Below, piece by piece: positions 36,483-60,594 of a DNA stretch of 64,000 bases (the first letter of the stretch is position 1; the number at the start of each line of letters is the position of its first letter). The stretch covers positions 248,001 to 312,000 of the forward strand of contig JACVTC010000057.1 of the NCBI GenBank assembly GCA_016946835.1. Reading direction: 5' to 3'. The notes under the pieces were generated by a model that was given only the letters and a program-made list of their open reading frames with translations, did no database searches and was not told the DNA's origin. Source of the stretch: Neocallimastix lanati (nom. inval.). Its lineage: Eukaryota > Neocallimastigomycota > Neocallimastigomycetes > Neocallimastigales > Neocallimastigaceae. The position numbers and the translations under genes are program-made.

Positions 36483-36942
36483 TTTTTTTTATATTAATGA
36501 ACAAATTTAATTAATTTTCAAAATAAAGTTCTTCTTATAAGTTAATAGCTAAAATAAAGCGAAATTATGTCATTTTATCTAAATTTTCAATTTTAAAGTT
36601 ATGTGATAAAAAAACTTTTATTTTAATTATAGAACATATTAAATTTCAAAAATATTAAGGAAATTTTTTTAAACTATTTGCACGAAAAGGAAAATTTAAT
36701 TTGAAATTTTTAAATAACTTTTTTTATAAATCTTATAAACATATATTTATGAATATTATAAATATTTAATATAAATCATAATATATACACGTGATTATAA
36801 AACGGTTAATAATTTCTAATCATATTTTTGATTTTTTGATTTGTAATTTTAATAAAGCGAAGTAAAAATCATCATCAAAAAAAAAAAAAAAAAAAAAAAA
36901 AAATAAAAATTATAATAAAAAAAATTAAAAATTGAAAAAGAA
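36483..36942. promoter_or_regulatory. Divergent promoter region for TAF6 and the small 82-residue gene
   Basis: The 460 bases between two divergent start codons, very AT-rich with an A-run at 36878-36902 just before the TAF6 start. No specific site is claimed. Confidence 0.5.
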
Positions 36943-38515
36943 ATGTCGGATCAGCTGAGTGTTTTATCTACAAATTTAATTAAAGTATGTAATTACTTTA
37001 AATAAATATTATAAATACACAATTGTTTTATTTTTTAAATTCCATTGAATTTTTTTCTCTGATTTTAAGCTTATATTTATATTCTTATTTTTTTTTTTTT
37101 TTCACTAATTAAAATTTTATAGTCAGCAGGTGAAAGTGCTGGTGTAGAAATATCTGATTCAGCTGTATACATAATTTTTTTTTATATTACATTTAATAAA
37201 GTTTTTTAAATTATTAATTATTATAAATAATTAATAATGAACAATTAATCTTACTATAAGATAAATTTACTTATTTATTAAATTTTTTCTTATTTTAATT
37301 AATATTATTTTAAAGGCAAAATTACTAGCGCAAGATGTGGAATATAGAATAAGAGAAATTGCAGAAGTAATATTAAAACAAAAAATTATATAATTTTTTA
37401 TTATAATTAAATGTATGAATTTCAAATATAATGAAAAATTAAAATTATTGAAATAAATCTAAAAAATTTAGTTCAATATAAAAATAAAAAGTGAAATTAT
37501 TGAACTGTTTTAAAATTGAATCTACCATTTTTTTATAATAATAAAATTATAAATGTTAATATATTTATAGAAGTATTTTATTTTAAAGAGGATAACGTTT
37601 AAATTTAAAAATCTAATATAAATTTCTAAAGTATAATTTCATATTACATATCAAAATTCTTTTTATGAAATAATTGAAATTGATAATTAATTATTCATAA
37701 ATTATAGTCAAAATTCAATCTTCTAAGTCTTTTTTATCTTAAATTTGTTTCATTTAATGGAAATAATAATTAATTAATATACAAATTTAATATTGTTTAA
37801 AAGTAAAAAAAAAAAATATAGAAGTTTTGAAAATTTTGATAATATATAGAGTAATAAATTTAGAAATATAGAATTAAAAAGAAATTTAAAATTGATTATC
37901 ATAATTTTAATATTAGTACTTCAATTAATGTACTGTATTTATTCATATTTTATTTATTCAAAATTTTATAGGAAGCCAGAAAATTTATGAGACATTCTCA
38001 TAGAGATATTTTAACAACAAGTGATGTAAATTATGCTTTAAGAGTTAGAAATGTTGAAGTAATTATTATTATTAATATAATTATTATTTTTATTATTGTT
38101 GCTTTAAATAAATAATAATTATTAAATACTTCATTTGGTATTATCTAAATATTTCAATAATAAAATATATATTCTACTATAATTTAAATATATATAGCCT
38201 ATGTATGGTCTTAATTCAAAAGAAGAATTAAGATTTCAACCAGTTGTCGGTCAAGATATTTATTATGCTGATGATGAAGAATTATCTTTAGATGATTTAA
38301 TTAATACACCATTACCTCCAGTACCTCTTGATGTTACTTTTACAGGTCATTGGTTAGCTATTGAAGGTGTTCAACCTGCTATACCACAAAATCCAAGCCC
38401 TCAAGAAAGTATATTTTTATATATTTATTTTTATTTTCAAAAAAAAAAAAAAAAAAGAGAAATAATAAATTTATTTAAAATGAATAATTATTAATTTTAT
38501 TATTACTATATATAA

Positions 38516-38571
<56 letters not shown>

Positions 38572-40052
38572 TTATTATTAAATTAAATTAAATAAATAAA
38601 TAAAAAAAAATAAATAAATAAAATAAAATAATATAAATATAAATAAAAATATATAAAAAAGTTGAAATTCTCAAGAAACAAGCTTCAAATGATAAATTAT
38701 TGTTGCAACAAGATAAATCTTCTGATGATATTGTCCAAAATATGCTTTCAAAGGAATTAAGAATCTATTACGAAAAATTAACTGAATCTGTTGTTAGTTC
38801 TGATGAAACACTTCAACAAGCTGTATTTGATAGTTTAAAACAAGATCCTGGTATTCATCAATTAGTACCATATTTTGTTAAATTCATTATTGAAAATGTA
38901 ATGTATTTTTATTAATATAAATATAAATATAAATATAAACATAAATATAAATATAAATATAAATATAAATATAAATATAAATATAAATATAAATATAAAT
39001 ATAAATATAAATATAAATATAAATATAAATATAAATATAATTATAATTATAAATATGGTATATAGTAATTTTATTAAAAAGTACATATAAATGTTTATGT
39101 AATAAAAAATATATTAATATTATAATTGTTGTATTAAAAAGGTTACTAAAAATAGAAAAAATTTACAAGTATTGTGGTCTGTTATGAAAATGATAGGATC
39201 TTTATTAGAAAATACTCATATATATATGGAACCATATGTAATTATTTTAATATTAATAAATTGATATTAATAAAATATTGTTATTATTTCAATAATACAT
39301 TTATTTATTCATTTAATATTAATAATAATAACAATAACAATAATATTATTGTTAATTTCTTTATTTTTATTTAGTTACATCAACTCATGCCTTCTATATT
39401 GACATGTGTTGTAACAAAACATTTAGGTGAAAAAACTTCAGAAGATCATTGGGCATTACGTGATTATGCGGCATCCTTAGTTGCTTTAATTTGTACACAG
39501 TTTGGATCAGCTTATCATACTTTACAACCCCGTGTATCCAAAACGTTATTACATGCTATAATGGATCCAGGTAAACCATTTACTACAAGTTATGGGGCTA
39601 TTGTTGGTTTATCTCTTTTAGGTGATGAAGTAATAAAGGTTTTAATATTACCAATTATAAAGCCATTTTCAACAAGAATAGAAAATGAAATTAAATCAGG
39701 GTCAAAGCCATCAAGAATTGAAGAAGCAAAACGTTGTCAAAATGCCTTAATAGTAATTATATTATTTTAAAATTTATATTTACATTTTGTTATTAAAAAA
39801 AATAAAAATAAAGATAAAAATAAAAATAAAAGTAAAAAAATAAAAAAATAACATAAAATTTTTTTTATTAATAATTAACAATAAAATTGAATTTTATAGA
39901 AAGCATGCAAGAAACTTATTATTCAAGAGTATAATGAATATATAAAAAATGGAAATACTTTGGAAAGCTATAAGAGTTATTTAAATGAAACATATGGATT
40001 TATGGGTGATTCATTTTATGAATTAGTATCAAAACAAAAAACTTCTGAATAA
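36943..40052 (+). CDS. TAF6: TFIID/SAGA subunit TAF6
   Basis: Nuclear subunit of TFIID; TAF6 pairs with TAF9 through a histone fold (family knowledge). Exons 36943-36984, 37123-37164, 37316-37366, 37972-38058, 38198-38408, 38662-38897, 39142-39237, 39375-39752 and 39900-40052 join in phase to 431 residues. Residues 1-75 form the histone fold: [59 protein letters not shown]. Then comes NVEPMYGL and the linker [19 protein letters not shown] with [19 protein letters not shown]. About 165-390 is the HEAT-like TAF6 C-terminal domain ([60 protein letters not shown]). Introns contain poly-T (about 38517-38566) and a TAAATA array. Gene length is usual for fungi. Confidence 0.96.
38911..39052. repeat. 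(TAAATA)n hexanucleotide array in TAF6 intron
   Basis: About 20 near-perfect units in the intron after IIEN. Confidence 0.93.
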
Positions 40053-40602
40053 ATATATATAAAATTTATCATTTTATTTTATATGTTAAAAAATTAAACA
40101 ATTAAATGAATATATGTATTAAAGTAAATATTATATAATCTTTTTCTGTTAGCAAAAATAAAAAAAAAAAAGGGTCATTATAAAAATTTATAATGAAAGT
40201 TTTATTTAAATTTTAGTTAAGAATGAATTTTAGTTTCCTACAAGCAATCTATTATTTCTTTTAAATAATTAAATATATGTCATAATAGTTTTATTTATTT
40301 TATATATAAGTTAATTTTTGTATTGAATTTTTTTTTTTAAAAATAATTATAATAAATATATACATAAAAATTTTGTATTCTTGTATATAATTAAAAATTT
40401 TTTTTTTTTTTATATATTATATTAAAAATTTAAATCATTTTAACAATTATATATATATATATAGATATAAATATGTATTTTTTTTCTTAATATTCAATAT
40501 ATTATATTTATATATTAATATTAAGGATTATTAAGGATTATTAATTTTTATAAAACAATATGTTTTAATGGTAAATAATCATTAATTATACTATATATTA
40601 TA

Positions 40603-40654
<52 letters not shown>

Positions 40655-40823
40655 AAAATATTAATTATTTAAATTCGATAAATAGAAAATTATTAAATTA
40701 AAATTTCTAATTTTTATATATTTCCAAAAATATAAAAATTATCTTATAATAATTAATTTGTAATGGAAAAAAAAAATAAAAAAATAAAAAAAGAAAAGAT
40801 TGTAAAAATTAAATTATATGAAT
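40053..40823. other. AT-rich region between convergent TAF6 and giant coiled-coil gene
   Basis: Contains a T-run of about 44 bases near 40607-40650; no gene. Confidence 0.8.
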
Positions 40824-51522
<10,699 letters not shown>

Positions 51523-52801
51523 TCCTAAAATATTAATAAATTTTAATCTCCTTTATTCAACTAGTTACAATATACATATATATATATAAATATATTTACA
51601 TATATATATCTTTTATATGAAATGAATAAATAATAATTAAATAATAATAATAATATAATATTATATAATAATAAATAATAAGAAAAAAAAAATATATATA
51701 TATATATATATGTATGTATATATATTAAATATATCCAAAAAAAAAAAAAAAATTTTTTTTTTTGAGAGAAAAATTTGAAGTTTTAAGAAATTATTACAAA
51801 TTACAATAGATTACAGAAAAGAAAAAAAAAAAGTAAAAAATTATTTACAAGTTGCTATATACAAATTTTCCTAATAATATCTACTTTTAAAACATATAAT
51901 TTTTTTATATACTAATAAATAAATTTTTATATATCAATTTTTTAATATTATAAGTTTAATTAATATTCCATTTATAAAAAAAAGTTTTTCGATATTACAA
52001 TCATTATATTATTTAAAAAAAAAAAAATGATTTTTTAAAAGAATTATTATTATTCAAAATTATAATAAAAATAACAAATTCTATTTATCTATCTATTATT
52101 ATTATTACTCGATAATATATCTATTTTATTTATTAAATACAATAAAATATAATTAAAAAAAAGAATCGATATTAAAGATAAATTGATAATGAAAAAAAAA
52201 AAAAATATGCATATAAAAAGTACAAAAATAAAATAAAATAAATTAAAATAAAAAATAAAAAAAAAAAATTACGAAAGTAAAATATATAAAAAGTAAAAAA
52301 AATATAAAAATTTTGAGACGTTATTTTAAAATTTTAAAGTAAAAAATATAATAAAACTTTTATGAATTATGCATTATAATAATAATAAAAAAAAGATTAA
52401 TTACTAAAAATTTTATATTATATAATATTTTAAATATACCTTTATTTTTTTATTTTATTTATTTTTTTTTCTTTGATATATTCATTTATAAATGATAATT
52501 TTCATTATTCATATATATAAAAAAAAAGATATATATATATTTTTTATTAATTTATAATTTTGTATTTTTATTGGTACATTTTATATTCCTTATATATAAT
52601 CAATAAAATTTTTTAATAAAATAAAATAAAAGTATTACATACACATAGTTCAATTTTCAAAGTTTATATTACTACTTTTTATCTTCATATTACTATTAAT
52701 AAATTAGACTATCTAATTATGTTATAATAACTTTATAAAAAAAGTACTTTTTTTAATTCATTTATTCTCCTTTATTTTCTGCTTTTTCTAATTTTATATA
52801 T

Positions 52802-52845
<44 letters not shown>

Positions 52846-54158
52846 CATGAAATGAATTATGTATAACATATACAACTAAAAGAAATATAATTTATAGTAA
52901 AAAAGAAAAAAAAAGCATAAATATATATATTTTATTTGTTTTATTTTTGTTTACAAAAGTATATATACATATATTTAATATTATTAAGCGTTTTAAATTA
53001 ATAATTTCATCATCATTATATATTTAATCAAATATTGTACAGGTAAATTAAATTATATTTTATTGAAATAAATATTATTTTATCAAAATATATATTTTTT
53101 TAATTATATAATATTCAGTTTAAAACTTTATTTTTATAATTTTTTTTTTTTTTTTTTTTTATTTTGTATAGGTATATTTTTATTTTGATTTTTTGTTTAT
53201 ATGATATACATACAAATGGCGAAAACAATGATTTCTTTTACACATATTAATTTATGTATTGTTTTAATAATATCTATTTATTTGGTTGATTATATTTTTT
53301 TATTTTTAAGTTCTATATATATATATTAGTACCAAATGATCTGTAATATTAAATATTTTTGTTTTTACCTTTTTTTTTTTTTTTTTTTAATATAAATATT
53401 AGAATCAAAGTTACCAAAGTATATACATTATACATGTAGCAAAAGATTTCTAAAAATTTATTAATTATTAAATAAAATATGAATATATATATATATATAT
53501 GTTATTTGTATAAAAAATTTATTTAAAAAATGTATATATTAATTTATAAAAAAAAAAGTTTTAGGTTACACATATCACCATTATGTATTAGTTCCATAAA
53601 TACTCCACAATTTTTTTTTTTTTGTTTGTTTGATTGTTCGTATACTAATTTATGAAAATATTAAATAAAAAGAAAATTTTTTTTTTTTTTTTTTTTTTTT
53701 AATTATTAATATTAATATTAATATTTATTGTTATTATTATTACTTAATTTAAAGTTTTTTCTATTATCATTATCATTATTTTATTTTAATAAATTCATTA
53801 ATCTATTTCTTTCATTCTTTTTTATTTTATTTTTTTTTTTTATTTTTTATTTTATTTTTTTTTTAATATTATTTATATATATATCATTTTTCTTCTAATT
53901 ATTTAATTTCATTCTATCTTTATTAATTTTTTAATTTTTTTTTTTTTTTTTTTTCATATATTATTATTTTTTAAAATTTTACTAAAAAAAACTTATATCT
54001 TAGGTCTTATCTATTTGCTTTTTTATTTATTTAATTAAATAATAAATAAAAAAATTTTTTTAAAAATAAAATAATATAATATAAAATAAAACAGAATAAA
54101 ATAAAATATTAAACAATACTATAATAATAAATAAAGTTATAAAGTTATATATCATAAT

Positions 54159-54198
<40 letters not shown>

Positions 54199-54700
54199 AT
54201 AAATAAAATATTTTAAAATAATTATATCAAAAATTGTAATAATATAAAAAATAACAATAATAATAATAATAATAATAAAAAAATAGGAAAATAATTATAT
54301 TGTTTATTTTAATATATATTTAATATGTGTTTATGTAATAGTATTAACTTATAGATATATTATTATAGGTATATATTTATATAATATTTATATTCATATT
54401 ATAATAAAAAATAAGAAAAGAATAATCTTATTATTTATAACATTAAATACTATTTATATAATAAAATGATATATAAATATACAATTGAAATAATAATACT
54501 AATGAAAAATATTGAATTAAATTTTAAAATTATTTTATTTTATTCTATTTTTTTTTTTTTTTTTTAAAAAAAAAATAAAATAAAATAAAGATAATAGTAT
54601 CATAATCATACAATATATATAATTATTACGCATTTAACTTTTCTATATGAATTATAGAATAGGTGAAAAAAAATTAATTTTGTTAATTTTTTTTTTTTTT

Positions 54701-54745
<45 letters not shown>

Positions 54746-55126
54746 AAAATAAATAAATAAATAAAATATACATTTTAATTATTCTCAGCCCTCTGATACC
54801 AGCATTTATTTATTTATTATTATTTTTTTTTTTTTTTGGTAAATTTATTAATATCCTTAAAATAGTTTTTCCAATATAATTCCTTAATTTAAATAATAAT
54901 ATTTTATTATTATTATTATTATAAATACATTTCTAGCTTTGATTTGCTATATAATAATTGTCATAGCTTTTTTAAATATTTTTTTATTAAATTAATAAAT
55001 TATATAAGAAAGAAAAAGATAAAGGAAGAAAAAAAAATTAGTTTATCCTATTATTATTATATATTATATATTATTTACTATCTTTTTTTTTTTTTTTTTT
55101 TTTTTTTATTTTTATTTTTATTTTTA

Positions 55127-55157
<31 letters not shown>

Positions 55158-55239
55158 TTTATATATATATTTATTTATTTAATAACATTTAAATAATAAT
55201 AAATTGGGATTAAAAAGATAAAAGTATGATTTAATTAGC
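51523..55239. other. AT-rich intergenic region between two minus-strand genes
   Basis: 3.7 kb from the 3' end of the O-GlcNAc transferase gene to the start of the giant gene. It consists of TA repeats, T and A runs (about 52803-52846, 54160-54192, 54706-54743) and no sustained frame. A short GC blip at about 54785-54815 is unexplained. The promoter and 5' UTR of the giant gene should lie near 51523-52500. Confidence 0.75.
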
Positions 55240-58200
55240 TTACCGTAAATTAATAGCTTGAACCTCTTCTGGAACCCAAATTGAACGAGATAGTGTTCTT
55301 TCTTCTGGCTTATCAACAGATGGATAAGTATTATCTATAAGAGAAGAAGGTCTTGGTATTTGTTGTTTCTCACGTTGACAAAGTTTATTATAACCATTTT
55401 CCCAACGTTTCATCATTTCTGTAACAGCATATTCTAATTGAGCTACCCATCGTGCTGTATGGAAAAGTGGCATTTGATCACGCGTTAGGAAAAGTTTTCT
55501 TCTTAATGCTACTAGTGAACCTTGTGGTAATAGAATTTCTAATTTATGACCAATAGCAGGATGATGAGTAATAGTAAGAACATTCTTTTTAAAAAGATTA
55601 ATCATGGTATAAGTATTAGTATTTTGAGGATTATTTTGATTTTGATTATTACCCCCATTTGCCATTATACGATTTTGATTTTGATTTGTATTGGTATTGG
55701 TATTGGTATTTGCATTTTGATGTTGATTTTGTTGAAGAGAAAGATTATTTAAAATATTTTGAATAACCGTCATTTGAGCATCTTGTTTACCACCCATTTG
55801 AGGATTCATTAAGGCATCTGTATATTCTTTTGTCCAACTTGTAATATTACGGAATGACCAAGATACACTCATACCTAATTCTACTGCACGATCTTCATAT
55901 TCCTTATAACTACCAACAACCATTTCATGACCAAGAAGTCTTGGATCATTCTTAAATTTAGCCTTTTCAGAGAAAGGTCCTATCGCTGAACAGGGACCGG
56001 TATGATAAGAATATTTCAAATCTCTTTCATTCCAAGCTCCTGTAGCATAGGCAACACTAGCCGCTACACGACTACACATCTTAAATTGGTATTTTGGATA
56101 GGTAATAATAGGAGTTCCACTCCAAAGAATATCCGCTGCAGTCGTGTGAGCATTACATTCAACGGTATCTAAAAAGACATCAGCAATACGACCACGATAA
56201 ATATGCATATGTTTTGGAGCTACATCCGTAAAAATAACACGACTTGCAACTTCTTCACCAGCGTAATTCCTTGCATGTTGTCTTAAGTTATTTTCACCAG
56301 AAGGTGGGAAACGTAGAAGCCAGAGAATACTATTCTTCATACGTTTCAATATGTTTAACCAAGTGTTGAAAATAAGTGGATCAATCTTATAAAGTTGATT
56401 AAAGTTGGCATAAATAATCGTATCTTCCTTAAGATTAGGGAAGAGTTCATGACGCATCTTTATACGTTTTAATTGTTCACGACGCCAACGAATTTTTTCA
56501 TCCAAAGTCAAATAGTCTTCTTCCAAAAGATCACCACTAACATGCTCAAAATTACTCTCATTTGTAGCCGCTTTAATACTCATATCCACTAATTGAAGAC
56601 GATTATGATCTGTTTCTAATACACTTTCAATTTCAGCATCATTTTCTTCACGAAAACCTTGACGATGATCATTCACAAAAAAGGACTGTGGCATATAAAC
56701 AATCGATTCAGTAAACATTTTTGCATTTTGGAGAGGATCATTACGAATTTCACGAGCAGCAATAGACTCCGTATCACGACTTAATGGCTCACTGATCACT
56801 GTATCCGGTGGACAAGAAATTTCATCCCCAACTAGATAATCCATCCAACGATCGGGAAGACGATCAAACCAATCTAAATCCGGATCTCCTTCACTTGCCT
56901 TTGGACCACCACTACCATCCTTGTATTCATTATAATCAGGAGATGGATCATATTCATTATCAATATTACCAGCTCCCATTGTACCAGCGAATCCCATGGT
57001 GGCTATTTGAATAGGACAAGGTCTAGCAGCAAAAATTTCATTCTTACCACCTTTTGTATAACCATTCAAATTCACTAAAACGTGAATTTTATCCACTAAG
57101 GCAATTCGTTCCACAATATCCTTTATCGACCAATTATTCATATCTACAAAATAGTCTGCTCCTCGTTCTATGGTATGACGATATTGAGATTGATCTGATG
57201 GAGATAATGAATAACAATATACCTGGAAACGACGACGATCATGTAACCCAAATACAGATTGCATTAAATGGGCCAATGGGTGATTATTGAAATCGGAAGA
57301 AAGATAACCAATACGAATATGGGGTGCTGGTAATGGTGGTATAGGGTATGGGTAGGGATAATGACCATTACCATTAACGGTAGCACTGGCTGTGGAGGTA
57401 ATGGTCGTTGAAAGAACATTATTAGATCGAAGAGAATACTTGTCCAAAATACTTTTTGGAAAGCCTGGGAACCAATCACTCGCTATTACATTCCAAAGAA
57501 CACGATCAGCATTACGATGGCTAATTTCACGTACCTGTTGAGCGGTTAAAGAAGAATAGGTAAACGTATGAAATGGAAGTACCGTAGGAACCCCCTTAGG
57601 AACTTGATCCTTTGTTTCCATGAGTTGTTTATCAACAATCGTGGAAATCTTTTGAAGATTTTCATCGCGATCTCGCCAGTTACAAACAAACAATAAACTA
57701 TTCACATAGTTACAGAAAGCTTCAATAAAGTCTGGCTTCACCTTTAAAGCACGACAATACAATTCAATGGCATCTTCAACTTTTCCCATATCTTTGTAGA
57801 CATTAGCCAAGTTAGCTAATGCAATAAAAAAGTCAGGTTGAATACGAATGGCTTGTTGATAACATTGTATACCTTCAGTTACCATACCACGATCCTTCAG
57901 GGCAGAACCAAGATTGGTATAAAGATGAACATGATTAGGATCCAAATTAAGACCCAATTCATACCAGTGAATTGATTCTTCTAAACGTTGAGAAGATAAA
58001 AGAATACCAAGATTATTACAAGTATTAGCAGTTGGATACATCTTAAGAGATAAATAGTAGAAAGCAACAGCGACCGAAGGAAGATGAACATCTTGATAAA
58101 TTTTTGCCAATGTTTGAAGAATTGAAGATGAGGAATGATTGTAGGGTGAGGATTCTGGATTTTGGGAATGATAATGAAGGGCGGTTAAAACCTTTTGAGG

Positions 58201-60594
58201 ATTTATAGTGGGTGTAGGAAGAGTTCCATTTTTGGCACTATTAAATAATTCGGTTAAATCAACACCAATTGTAATTAAACCCTTAAAGTATTCTAATTTG
58301 GCACTTTCAAAATTATTTAAGGCATAATAAAGATTGCCTTTAGCAAAGTAGAGATCACAACGTTTCTCGTTGGTAAAGGAATTATTTTCACGATGGTGAC
58401 GACGATGATGATGAGGGTTAGACGAAGCTGATGACCCATTATCCTGTTCCCCTGAAGGAGACGAAGTAGAATTGGATTGAGCTTCTTGTTCCTTTGCTAA
58501 TTTTTGCATCTCAACAAATTTTTTACGATTATCCTCAATTTTAGCTAATGCAATAACTAAAAGAATGTCATTATCCATACGATTATTACCACCAGTTAAT
58601 TGTGATGTAACATATGGATCTTGAAGTAATTGTTCAATCATATCCGGAACAATTTCATTAATAAATCCATGAGGTTGACCGGCATCCATCTTTAAATGAT
58701 CCATACGAGCATTATCCGGATAATCATTTTCCATTAGGGATTCTATTGTTTGATTAACTTCAATTGCTTCCTTCCATCGTCCCTGAGAACTTACCAAAAT
58801 TGCTAAATTAATACTAGCATCCCAATATTTTGGACGTATTTTTATAGCTGTACGATAACATTCTTCTGCATATTCTAAAAACTTTGCACTATCTTCTTGA
58901 TTATCACCTGTCGATTTTCCATTATTTCCATGAGAACCATCCATTACTTTATTTTTGTTTTGACATTCCTGTGCCATTGCCTTATACGTTGTACCCAGGT
59001 TTGAATAGGCTTCAGAAAATCGTGAATCTATTTGAAGTATTTGATTATTGAAGAAGATTGAAGCTTTATATCTTCTAAGGGAATAATAGGTACAACCTAA
59101 TAACAATAATGTTGGTAAATGTGTGGAATTTTTTTGATATAATTCCAATAAAATATTTAGAGCGCCATTATAATCTTGACTATTATATTTTTGATGTGCA
59201 GTTTGAAGATAGTAATCAAAAGTTTCCTTTGATAATACTCGAGATGCCATTTGAGAAGTGGTCTGATTAGTTATTGAATTGACATTACCATTTGCATTTG
59301 AAGCTTGTAAGGAAGGATAATTATAATTTGTTGAAGATGATGATGAATTTTGACCATAGAGTCCTTGTTGTTGTAGTTGTAATTGTTGCTGTTGTTGCTG
59401 TTGTTGCTGTTGTTGCTGTTGTAAAATTTGAAGCTGCTGTTGCCCTGACTGTGAAGATATATTAGAAATACTATTTTTCTGAAGTTGTTGTTGTAATTGA
59501 TATTTTTGTAATTGTTGTTGAAGTTGTTGTTGCTGTTGTTGTTGTTGTTGTTGTAGGGTATTATTTAATTTTTGATTAGGTAAAAGAGAGGATATAAGTG
59601 CAGGATAATTATTTAGTTGCTGTTGAGGTGGAGGTAATTGTATTGTTCCATTCTGTGATAGAAAATGATGACTTGAAAGATTATTGGTATCATTAGAACC
59701 ACCCACCATGCCAACATTATTAATATTATTATTATCTGAAGGTAGAAAGTTTGAAGAGTTATCTAATATTCTAGCAATACCATTTAGTACTTCATTATTA
59801 AACATTGCTTTATTACTAGAAGAATTTGTAGACTGATAATCATAACTATTAACACTATTATTAGTATAATAAGCTTGAACTGGTATCTGTTGCGCCAATG
59901 GTTGAGGTATAGCATAATTATATGCCATAATTCTAAAGTCAGGAGGATAATCCATATTTTGTAAATGCATACCATTATATGAATTTAGTGAATGATGATT
60001 TTGATAATAATAAGCTTGGGGTTGGATGCGATGCGTATTACCATTAGGTATTTGAATTGTATTTGGTAATTGATTTGGTTCAACATAAGTAGGATTTTGT
60101 TGAGAAGGTTGTTGATGTTGATTTAATGAGACAGCAAGAGATACTATTTTTTGATTTTTTGCCTGCTGTTGCAAAAGGGTATTCGCTATCAATTGCTGTT
60201 GTTGCTGTATCAGTGAAGAATTATTAATACTTATAGGATATGGATTTACGGGGGAAGGTGTATTTTGAGGTGGTATAATTTGTAGATTACTTCCATTAAG
60301 AATAGTATTTTTATGGGATGAATATCTATTCGACATTTTGATTTTATTAATTTTTTGAAGCAATAAGGACACTTGCGTATTTTCTTTGATATTATCTTCT
60401 ATATCTTGTTGCAAATTGCTATTTTTTTCTATAGAGCTTAAGGAGTCAGTACTTCTATTTGAAGCCTTTTCTTTAATCACAAAATCACTATTTAAAATTT
60501 GAGATTGAGCTTGATTCCATAAATGATCATGTACAAATAATTGTGGTAATTTCTTTGATATTGTTTTTGATATTGTTTTTGAATAACCAGGCAT
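55240..60594 (-). CDS. OGT: UDP-GlcNAc:protein O-GlcNAc transferase (OGT/SEC-like)
   Basis: Nucleocytoplasmic glycosyltransferase (family GT41) adding O-GlcNAc to Ser/Thr. A single exon of 1784 residues from ATG 60594; human OGT is about 1046. Residues 1-455 are Q/N-rich with poly-Gln runs near 345-360 and 390-405. About 460-1060 holds TPR-like units (AYSNLGTTYKAMA, CNNLGILLSS, HVHLYTNLGSALKDRGMV, ALANLANVYKDMGK). Catalytic N-lobe starts near 1100: RIGYLSSDFNNHPLAHLMQS, with the His-Pro of the active site, VLVNLNGYTKGGKNEIFA and RPCPIQ. An insertion of about 180 residues follows (about 1205-1385). The C-lobe starts near 1395: YANFNQLYKIDP with the UDP-binding Lys, ILWLLRFPPSGE, DTVECNAHTTAADILWSGTP. 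A tail of about 190 residues includes NTNTNTNTNQNQ. The terminal CGGTAAGC could also be a splice donor, so a further 3' exon is possible. Confidence 0.95.
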   Translation of the reverse strand: MPGYSKTISKTISKKLPQLFVHDHLWNQAQSQILNSDFVIKEKASNRSTDSLSSIEKNSNLQQDIEDNIKENTQVSLLLQKINKIKMSNRYSSHKNTILNGSNLQIIPPQNTPSPVNPYPISINNSSLIQQQQQLIANTLLQQQAKNQKIVSLAVSLNQHQQPSQQNPTYVEPNQLPNTIQIPNGNTHRIQPQAYYYQNHHSLNSYNGMHLQNMDYPPDFRIMAYNYAIPQPLAQQIPVQAYYTNNSVNSYDYQSTNSSSNKAMFNNEVLNGIARILDNSSNFLPSDNNNINNVGMVGGSNDTNNLSSHHFLSQNGTIQLPPPQQQLNNYPALISSLLPNQKLNNTLQQQQQQQQQQLQQQLQKYQLQQQLQKNSISNISSQSGQQQLQILQQQQQQQQQQQQQLQLQQQGLYGQNSSSSSTNYNYPSLQASNANGNVNSITNQTTSQMASRVLSKETFDYYLQTAHQKYNSQDYNGALNILLELYQKNSTHLPTLLLLGCTYYSLRRYKASIFFNNQILQIDSRFSEAYSNLGTTYKAMAQECQNKNKVMDGSHGNNGKSTGDNQEDSAKFLEYAEECYRTAIKIRPKYWDASINLAILVSSQGRWKEAIEVNQTIESLMENDYPDNARMDHLKMDAGQPHGFINEIVPDMIEQLLQDPYVTSQLTGGNNRMDNDILLVIALAKIEDNRKKFVEMQKLAKEQEAQSNSTSSPSGEQDNGSSASSNPHHHRRHHRENNSFTNEKRCDLYFAKGNLYYALNNFESAKLEYFKGLITIGVDLTELFNSAKNGTLPTPTINPQKVLTALHYHSQNPESSPYNHSSSSILQTLAKIYQDVHLPSVAVAFYYLSLKMYPTANTCNNLGILLSSQRLEESIHWYELGLNLDPNHVHLYTNLGSALKDRGMVTEGIQCYQQAIRIQPDFFIALANLANVYKDMGKVEDAIELYCRALKVKPDFIEAFCNYVNSLLFVCNWRDRDENLQKISTIVDKQLMETKDQVPKGVPTVLPFHTFTYSSLTAQQVREISHRNADRVLWNVIASDWFPGFPKSILDKYSLRSNNVLSTTITSTASATVNGNGHYPYPYPIPPLPAPHIRIGYLSSDFNNHPLAHLMQSVFGLHDRRRFQVYCYSLSPSDQSQYRHTIERGADYFVDMNNWSIKDIVERIALVDKIHVLVNLNGYTKGGKNEIFAARPCPIQIATMGFAGTMGAGNIDNEYDPSPDYNEYKDGSGGPKASEGDPDLDWFDRLPDRWMDYLVGDEISCPPDTVISEPLSRDTESIAAREIRNDPLQNAKMFTESIVYMPQSFFVNDHRQGFREENDAEIESVLETDHNRLQLVDMSIKAATNESNFEHVSGDLLEEDYLTLDEKIRWRREQLKRIKMRHELFPNLKEDTIIYANFNQLYKIDPLIFNTWLNILKRMKNSILWLLRFPPSGENNLRQHARNYAGEEVASRVIFTDVAPKHMHIYRGRIADVFLDTVECNAHTTAADILWSGTPIITYPKYQFKMCSRVAASVAYATGAWNERDLKYSYHTGPCSAIGPFSEKAKFKNDPRLLGHEMVVGSYKEYEDRAVELGMSVSWSFRNITSWTKEYTDALMNPQMGGKQDAQMTVIQNILNNLSLQQNQHQNANTNTNTNTNQNQNRIMANGGNNQNQNNPQNTNTYTMINLFKKNVLTITHHPAIGHKLEILLPQGSLVALRRKLFLTRDQMPLFHTARWVAQLEYAVTEMMKRWENGYNKLCQREKQQIPRPSSLIDNTYPSVDKPEERTLSRSIWVPEEVQAINLR

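Noticed and set aside
56808-57290. Plus-strand frames inside the OGT gene
   Set aside because: They are antisense shadows of the strongly conserved catalytic domain.
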